Assembly (NCBI GenBank): GCA_045627885.1
Contig: JAZQOM010000037.1
Span: 1-9,734, forward strand
Origin: CALCTE01 sp045627885
GTDB taxonomy: Bacteria; Bacillota; Clostridia; Oscillospirales; CAG-272
Direction of reading: 5' to 3'
DNA: 9,734 bases
Shown here: in pieces, positions 1-4,900 of the stretch
Numbering within the stretch: position 1 is the first letter of the stretch
Layout: every line of letters begins with the position of its first letter
Made by a program: the position numbers and the translations under genes
Notes under the pieces: model-generated
What the model saw: the letters and a program-made list of their open reading frames with translations, nothing else
Database searches by the model: none
Told to the model about the DNA's origin: nothing

Positions 1-1
1 A

Positions 2-430
2 AAGGAACAGCACTTAAACCGCTTCAAATACGGAGAGCTTTACAGCTTGAACTACTGCAAAGAGGTACAGGAGAAAGGCCGCAGCTACTACGAGCTGTAC
101 ACGCTGGGGATGGGGGAAGAAGTGCCGGAGGACTACAAGGAACTCTCCTTCGTGTGTCTCCGACCCGACGGGGCTTACGAATCTGCAAACACGGTCAGCC
201 TCATGTGCAGGACGGCGCAGGAGAAGGTTCCGGGGCTTGAGGACTTCCATTTTCACACACTCAGACACACGTTTACGAGCAACCTGCTCAGAAGCGGCGC
301 ACAGCCGAAGGACGTTCAGGAGCTGCTGGGACATGCGGATGTGAGTACCACGATGAATATCTACGCACACGCGACAAAGGAAGCAAAACGCTCCTCCGCA
401 AGACTGCTTGACAAAGTGGTCGGCGAGTAA
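2..430 (+). CDS. Tyrosine recombinase / phage-type integrase, C-terminal part (5' end outside window)
   Basis: The frame is open from the left edge to TAA at 428-430, giving 142 residues of a C-terminal catalytic domain. Visible active-site motifs are FHTLRHTF (His at fragment residue 85, Arg at 88), LLGHADVSTT (His 111) and the nucleophile tyrosine in MNIYAHA (Tyr 121), followed by a short tail of 21 residues. The first catalytic Arg and the beta-hairpin Lys would lie upstream of the window. Tyrosine recombinases of this type cut and rejoin DNA through a 3'-phosphotyrosine link and move integrative elements or prophages into and out of attachment sites. A TTG at 47 is only an internal codon, because the frame extends left of it. 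Codons are richer in G and C at third positions than in the genes to the right, consistent with acquired DNA. Integrase genes commonly sit at one end of their element, so an element boundary may lie just downstream (inference). The family is secure; the exact element type is not. Confidence 0.93.
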   Translation, partial: KEQHLNRFKYGELYSLNYCKEVQEKGRSYYELYTLGMGEEVPEDYKELSFVCLRPDGAYESANTVSLMCRTAQEKVPGLEDFHFHTLRHTFTSNLLRSGAQPKDVQELLGHADVSTTMNIYAHATKEAKRSSARLLDKVVGE

Positions 431-439
431 AAAAGAAAA

Positions 440-483
440 GCTTTCCCTTGTTTTGCCGGATAAGGGCAAAAACAAGGGAAAGC
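440..483 (-). terminator. Intrinsic terminator hairpin, U-tract on the minus strand
   Basis: GCTTTCCCTTGTTTTGCC (440-457) pairs with 465-483 with a single bulged A, giving an 18-bp stem and a 7-nt loop. On the minus strand the stem is followed by a T-rich run (TTTTCTTTTTTA, complement of 429-439). On the plus strand the stem is followed by AGTCGAAG with no T-run. The sequence therefore favours termination of the minus-strand gene 574-1335, whose stop lies about 90 nt upstream. It may also block read-through from the integrase side. Confidence 0.75.
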
Positions 484-573
484 AGTCGAAGACGGAGCGT
501 TAAAACCGCGATTTTCCTTGAAATATCAGGGATTATAGAGGATAGGGATAGATAAACGATAATTTGTAAGAAT

Positions 574-1335
574 TTATATGTTGCAGACGCATCTTCCGTC
601 CTCGCGGATATAGACGGGATTTTCTCTGACATAAGCATAGCCATCGACTTTTGAAAGTGCGTTTCGAATGATATACAAAAGACGGACGTTGTATGTATCC
701 TGCTTAGCAGGACCGGTAAGACTGCCGCGTGTTAGCATAGTCTTCATGAAATCTGTATTCTCGGTTAAAAAAGCCTTTGCATCATCGCTTTGAACATCGC
801 TGAGGGCAAGAAATACATAAAAACGCGGAAAATTTCTGGTATATGCTGCCATTCCTCGTGGATGAGAGTTGTAGTATGTAATAAGCTTATCCGTTATATG
901 ATTGGTTTCATCGCTGTCAGGCTTTACTGCCGAGAGAAAGCGAAGCGCTGATATGGATGCACCGATGCATTCACCCGTATCGCAGAAATGACCTATGCAG
1001 GCGTGAGAAAGTCTGTCAAGTGTGACACTGCACATTTCATCAACACGCTTGTCGCGTGAATACAAGCGCAGGAAACGTAATGTTTCAAGTTCAAGAAAGT
1101 TATTTGCAAAAATCGCGGTTTTCGGAAGAACACCCATGAAATTGCGTGGGTATTTGCCATTTTCGGCGGAAACATGCCAGTATACAGAGCGAAGCGGATT
1201 GTTTTCAAAACCGTGCCCGTTAAAAGGAATAGCATGATCAAGAAATGTTTTGCTGGCTGACTGTATCTCACTTTCGGGAAGCGGTTCACCGCGTATGATT
1301 CGGTCGTTTAGGCTCTCAAGCAAAGTATCTATCAT
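574..1335 (-). CDS. Hypothetical all-helical protein, 253 aa
   Basis: I do not recognise this protein. The ATG at 1333-1335 is preceded by GGGAGG (complement of 1342-1347) at about 6 nt, a strong ribosome binding site that fixes the start. The stop is TAA (574-576). No signal peptide or membrane segment is visible, so it is probably cytoplasmic. The sequence reads as a series of amphipathic helices, and one segment around residues 111-132 (CIGHFCDTGECIGASISALR) has clustered cysteines, a histidine and small residues. That pattern loosely recalls alpha/alpha-toroid proteins, but this is an impression and not an assignment. The C-terminus ends RCVCNI, adding two more cysteines. It is monocistronic: a sigma-A type promoter sits at 1414-1441 and a terminator at 440-483. 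It lies next to an integrase, so it could be element cargo or the first host gene beyond the element. Its more A+T-rich codon use differs from the integrase, which slightly favours the latter. Confidence 0.85.
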   Translation of the reverse strand: MIDTLLESLNDRIIRGEPLPESEIQSASKTFLDHAIPFNGHGFENNPLRSVYWHVSAENGKYPRNFMGVLPKTAIFANNFLELETLRFLRLYSRDKRVDEMCSVTLDRLSHACIGHFCDTGECIGASISALRFLSAVKPDSDETNHITDKLITYYNSHPRGMAAYTRNFPRFYVFLALSDVQSDDAKAFLTENTDFMKTMLTRGSLTGPAKQDTYNVRLLYIIRNALSKVDGYAYVRENPVYIREDGRCVCNI

Positions 1336-1413
1336 ATCGTACCTCCCAAAAAATAAAATATCTTGCTCTAAGCTTTACAGGAAGAAATTCAGATTTATAT
1401 GCCTAATGACTGT

Positions 1414-1441
1414 ATTATAACATAAACATTTGATTTGTCAC
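1414..1441 (-). promoter_or_regulatory. Sigma-A type promoter for the 253-aa gene
   Basis: On the minus strand, GTGACA (complement of 1436-1441, 5/6 match to TTGACA) and a perfect TATAAT (complement of 1414-1419) are separated by 16 nt. The predicted transcription start is near 1407, giving a leader of about 70 nt to the ATG at 1335. It is divergent from the plus-strand promoter at 1495-1522. Confidence 0.65.
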
Positions 1442-1458
1442 CAACTAAGAAAATTATA

Positions 1459-1478
1459 GTGGTGCCTACAAGCACCAC
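1459..1478. promoter_or_regulatory. Short palindrome between divergent promoters, candidate operator
   Basis: GTGGTGC (1459-1465) and GCACCAC (1472-1478) form a perfect 7-bp inverted repeat with a 6-nt spacer. It lies 17 nt beyond the -35 box of the minus promoter and 16 nt before the -35 box of the plus promoter, a place where a dimeric regulator could act on both. It could also form an RNA hairpin, but no gene upstream on either strand would need a terminator here. The function is inferred. Confidence 0.3.
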
Positions 1479-1494
1479 CACGTCTTCAGGGGTA

Positions 1495-1522
1495 TTGCAA
1501 TTCTGTTTTCAGCTGATATAAT
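1495..1522 (+). promoter_or_regulatory. Sigma-A type promoter of the candidate structured RNA
   Basis: TTGCAA (1495-1500, 4/6) and a perfect TATAAT (1517-1522) are separated by 16 nt. The predicted start is near 1529. No protein-coding frame with a ribosome binding site follows on this strand before two successive terminators, so the expected product is an untranslated RNA. Confidence 0.55.
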
Positions 1523-1528
1523 ATACTC

Positions 1529-1739
1529 ACAACGAAATATTGCTGACTTACAATCGTGTAAGCGAAACAGGACCCGAAAGGGCTGAAAAACTTCCAAGCG
1601 CCGTACGGAGTCGGATCACAGAAGGGATAGTATATCCATGTGTATCTGAACATACGACATTTTTCTGTTTTCCGAAGCTGTGCGATGCGATGTGAGATAT
1701 TTGATGCCTTTTCCGGTTTTGCGGAGAAGGTATTTTTTG
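1529..1739 (+). ncRNA. Candidate stand-alone structured RNA, about 210 nt, unassigned class
   Basis: The segment lies between a promoter (1495-1522) and an intrinsic terminator (1707-1738) and folds by eye into nested helices. P1 pairs 1535-1541 with 1696-1702 (one G-U). Hairpin A pairs CTTACA/TGTAAG (1547-1552/1557-1562). Hairpin B pairs 1568-1570 and 1573-1575 with 1580-1585, capped by a GAAA tetraloop. A long arm pairs TCGGA/TCCGA (1611-1615/1671-1675), then ACAGAA/TTCTGT (1618-1623/1663-1668), and opens into a three-way junction. That junction holds GGATA/TATCC (1625-1629/1633-1637) and an 8-bp hairpin with one bulged G (1638-1645/1652-1660). The GAAA loop exists only on the plus strand, matching the promoter direction. 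No gene follows on the same strand, so a riboswitch is unlikely. Size and isolation would suit a free-standing sRNA such as the raiA RNA class, but I cannot confirm any family. The 3' end could instead be at the later terminator (1840-1871). Confidence 0.5.
1707..1738 (+). terminator. Intrinsic terminator of the candidate structured RNA
   Basis: CCTTTTCCG (1707-1715) pairs with CGGAGAAGG (1722-1730), nine pairs including one G-U, with a 6-nt loop. It is followed at once by TATTTTTTGTT. The layout is a classic rho-independent terminator on the plus strand only. Confidence 0.65.
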
Positions 1740-1839
1740 TTGCCTTGGTGAACGCCATCGGAGATTGCATTTCACTCGCAAGCATCGCGAAACGGTCCCC
1801 ATTTCACATTTTTGGGAGCCCCCAAACCCGGAACAAAAA
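1740..1839. other. Non-coding stretch between two terminators
   Basis: No credible gene was found here. The sequence CATTTCACTCGC (1768-1779) can pair with 1687-1698 (GCGA, a bulged T, then GTGAGAT) across the terminator at 1707-1738, which would compete with helix P1 of the candidate RNA. A small perfect palindrome TTTGGG-AGCC-CCCAAA lies at 1811-1826. Two minus-strand open frames cross this stretch but lack ribosome binding sites and run through the RNA-like region. Confidence 0.3.
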
Positions 1840-1871
1840 TTGGGGCACCTTCCTTACGGAGGGTGCCCCAA
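1840..1871. terminator. Strong bidirectional terminator
   Basis: The segment forms a 14-bp stem with a TTAC loop: TTGGGGCACC (1840-1849) and TTCC (1850-1853) pair with GGAG (1858-1861) and GGTGCCCCAA (1862-1871), with one G-U pair. On the minus strand it is followed by a T-run (complement of 1834-1841), so it should end the large surface-protein transcript, whose stop codon lies about 33 nt upstream. On the plus strand the stem is followed by GCCGCTTTCTTTTTTATT, so it can also stop transcription arriving from the candidate RNA. Confidence 0.85.
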
Positions 1872-1903
1872 GCCGCTTTCTTTTTTATTGCTTTTTACTT
1901 AAT

Positions 1904-4900
1904 TCAGTTTTTCTTTTCCTTTTTCTTTTTGCCGAGGATTATTGCGATTATCGCCGCGGCAATAACTATGACACCGGCGCCGCCGAGTATCCAGGGAAGA
2001 ATTCCGCTTCCGCTGGCGACATCAAGGTCTTTATTCGTTATAACGAAATCTGATACCTTATCTGTCATAAACTTGACATTCTTTATCTTTCCGTCTGCAA
2101 CCGATGCGGTTGTTCTGTCAAGCTTTGTAACAGTGCCGTCGTCATTTACGCGGTAAACATAAATCTTGTCGTTTACATCGAATTCCATTTCGGATACATC
2201 GTACTTGAGCGTTACGGGGAATCCGCCGAGGTCGATGCTTCCGTCTGTACCGATATAGTATGCCTTGAGGTCTTTTGCGGATACGCCGTTCTTCTTCAGA
2301 ACTTTATCGAATGCAGACTTTCCGTCCGCGGAAAGCTCTCCGACCTTTACCTTTTCGAGAAGTGCCGCAACCTCATCGAGCTTAGCCTTGCGCTCCTCTT
2401 CCGTGAGTGCGTTGTAGGTCTCTCTCTCTTTGTTGGTCATATTCTCGGTATCGATATACTTGGCAATAGCATCGCCGTCTTCCTTCTTCGGGAATGTGAT
2501 ATCATCAAGTGTAGCAATCCAGCAGTCGTCAATGCCGTTTATCGCGCTCTTCATAGCGACAAGCATCTTCGTACCGTCTTCGTTCTGGATGTTATCTACA
2601 TAGCCCTTGAGAGGAAGAATTATCGTATCATAGTCTTCGGTGCCCTCGAGTGCAAGAACAACTATCGCGTCCTTGAGAGCGGCAACATCGTCAAAGCCGA
2701 CTTTTCCGAAGAGGTCTCTTATTGTGTACTGCTTGCTTCTGAGCTCGAACAAGCCTACATTTGTGCCGTCATCAATGCTGAAATCTGCGGCAAATTCCAT
2801 AACCGTATTGTTTGCCTTTATCGTTTCGTAATTCTTGGGATTTACGAATCTTACAGAAGCAACAACGGGAATGTACTGTGACAAAGCCGTACCTGCGCCG
2901 ACAAGATATACATTATCGGAGAAGGTGAGCTGGAGTGAATAATCGTCAATAGCCTTAATCTCATCAACGAATATACCCTCAACCGTTCCGGATTCGCCGT
3001 TGCTCTCAGCCTTTTCGATATCCTCGATGGTCACATAAAGTCCGTCGTAGTTACCGTTCAGGTTTGCCCTCTCGGGTGTGCAGAGCAAAAGCTTTTTGCC
3101 GTCTTCGGATGTGATATTGTCAATATAGCCAATCTCCTGTGATACGCCGCCGGGCATACCTTCGATACAGAAGTAGAGGTGATATCCGCTATTCTCATGG
3201 TCCTTCATCGTGAGGATGTCATAAAGGACGCCCTGGTTGCAAGTCCACAATACCTTTTCGGTTCCGTTGAATGTAGCGTTGCCGGCAAACTGCAGAACTG
3301 TATCGCCTTCCCTTACAACCTGCTTATAGTCGTTGGTGTAACGGATAGCCATATATGCGTTGGACTGCTTTACAACAGGCTCTGAGAATGTGAGCTCAAG
3401 CTGTGCCGCATTTACAGCCTTAACCGAAAGAAGCTCTACATAAGGAATATTCTTCATCGGGAGGCGGAACGGCTTTGTTGCGTTCTCGGTCTTTGTAATC
3501 TGAATGAACAAGCCGTCGTATACTGCGTTGTCGTTAGGTCTGTTTGCTCCGAGAAGTTTTCCGCTCTTGCCGACGATTGTGTCGATATAGCCCTTCTTGG
3601 GAGACTTGATTGCCGCATTGGGAAGTCCCTCAATGCAGAAGAATACATAATAGCCCTTGTTCTTGTAGCCGGTCATCTTGAGCACGGAGTTGAGGTCGTA
3701 GCCTAAGTTCGGTGACCAGTATCCGACATTGGAGCCGTCTAAGCTGAGCGTGCCGCCCCACTGGAGCTGCGGAGGTGTCTTTGTATCGTCTCTCTGAAGC
3801 GCGAGCTTTGCGTCGGTGTAACGGATAGCCGCATATACCGAGCCCTTGCTTGTAACTTTTTCGGAGAATGTAATCTTAATCTGTCCGCTGTTTACCACTT
3901 CGCAGGAGAGAACCTTTACGCCGTTATCCGGAGTTTTGAGAACTTCGGGATTAATCGGTTTGTTCGGAATATGTCCTTCGGGAAGCGGTGTGGGCTTCTT
4001 ATACTTAATTGTAGCGTTCTGTGTATCCGATACGGTAACATAGATGCCGTCGTAAATACCGTTTGTGTCTTCCTTATTCGCCTTAACCATCTTGTCGCCG
4101 GTCGTGCCGATAAGGTTGTCGATATAGCCGACATATTCGGTGTCCGTGCCGGGAAGTCCTTCGATGCAGAAGTAAAGCTTGTAGCCCTTGTCTGTGTATC
4201 CCTTCATGGAAACGATATCAGCCATTGACCTTTCGCTGTCCGGAACAAGTGTGAATATACCCTTGTGCGAGCCGTTGAGAGTGAGCGTGCCGTTCCACTG
4301 GAGATATTTGTCCTTGTTGTCCTTCTGAACCTGATACTTGTCATTTGTATAACGCAGGCAGTTGTATGAGTTGCCCAGCATATATACTTCATCGTCAAAT
4401 GTGAGTTCAATTTCTCTTGAGTTGAGAATCTTTGCTGATGTGATATTGATGGGGCCGTCCTCGGGCGCAAGCTTCGGAGGATTCTCCGGCTTTGCCTTTT
4501 CGACATCCTCTACAACTACAAAATAGTCATCGTAGATTCCGTCGGGCTTTGACCTGTTTGCGGCAAGTCTGTTGGAGCGGTCTTTGCTCTGAATATTATC
4601 AACATAGCCTATCTGGGGGTCTGTTATATTTTTGTCGGGAAGTCCTTCAATGCAGAAATATACGCGATATCCGCTCTCTTCATATCCCTGCTTTGTGAGG
4701 ATGCCGTAAAGATTCTTCTTATACTCGAATGTTCCCTTGTTTCCGTTTATCTTGAGCTCTGCGTCCCACTGGAGGTTGGAACCCGAGCTGTCCTTCTGCA
4801 AAGCAAGGTTCTTATCCGTGTAACGGATAGCGCAGAAGAAGTTTGATACTTTTACAACGGGTTCGGAGAAGGTTACCTCGATATGAGTTTCGTCAATCGC

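Noticed and set aside
1529..1739. Identity as tmRNA, RNase P RNA, SRP RNA or 6S RNA
   Set aside because: No tRNA-like ends or tag frame, no conserved RNase P core motif such as GAGGAAAGTCC, no SRP GGAAGCAGC-type loop, and the fold is multi-branched rather than the single long rod of 6S RNA.
1486..1802. Two overlapping minus-strand open frames (1486-1785 and 1548-1802)
   Set aside because: Neither has a ribosome binding site, the two frames overlap each other, and both cross the structured RNA and its terminator, so they are better explained as chance frames through non-coding sequence.
1904..2003. Sortase LPXTG anchor at the C-terminus
   Set aside because: No LPXTG-like motif precedes the membrane helix; the only LP is in LPWIL at the helix start.
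1640..2156. Plus-strand open frames over 1640-2053 and 1812-2156
   Set aside because: They run through two terminators into the antisense of the large surface-protein gene, with no start signals.
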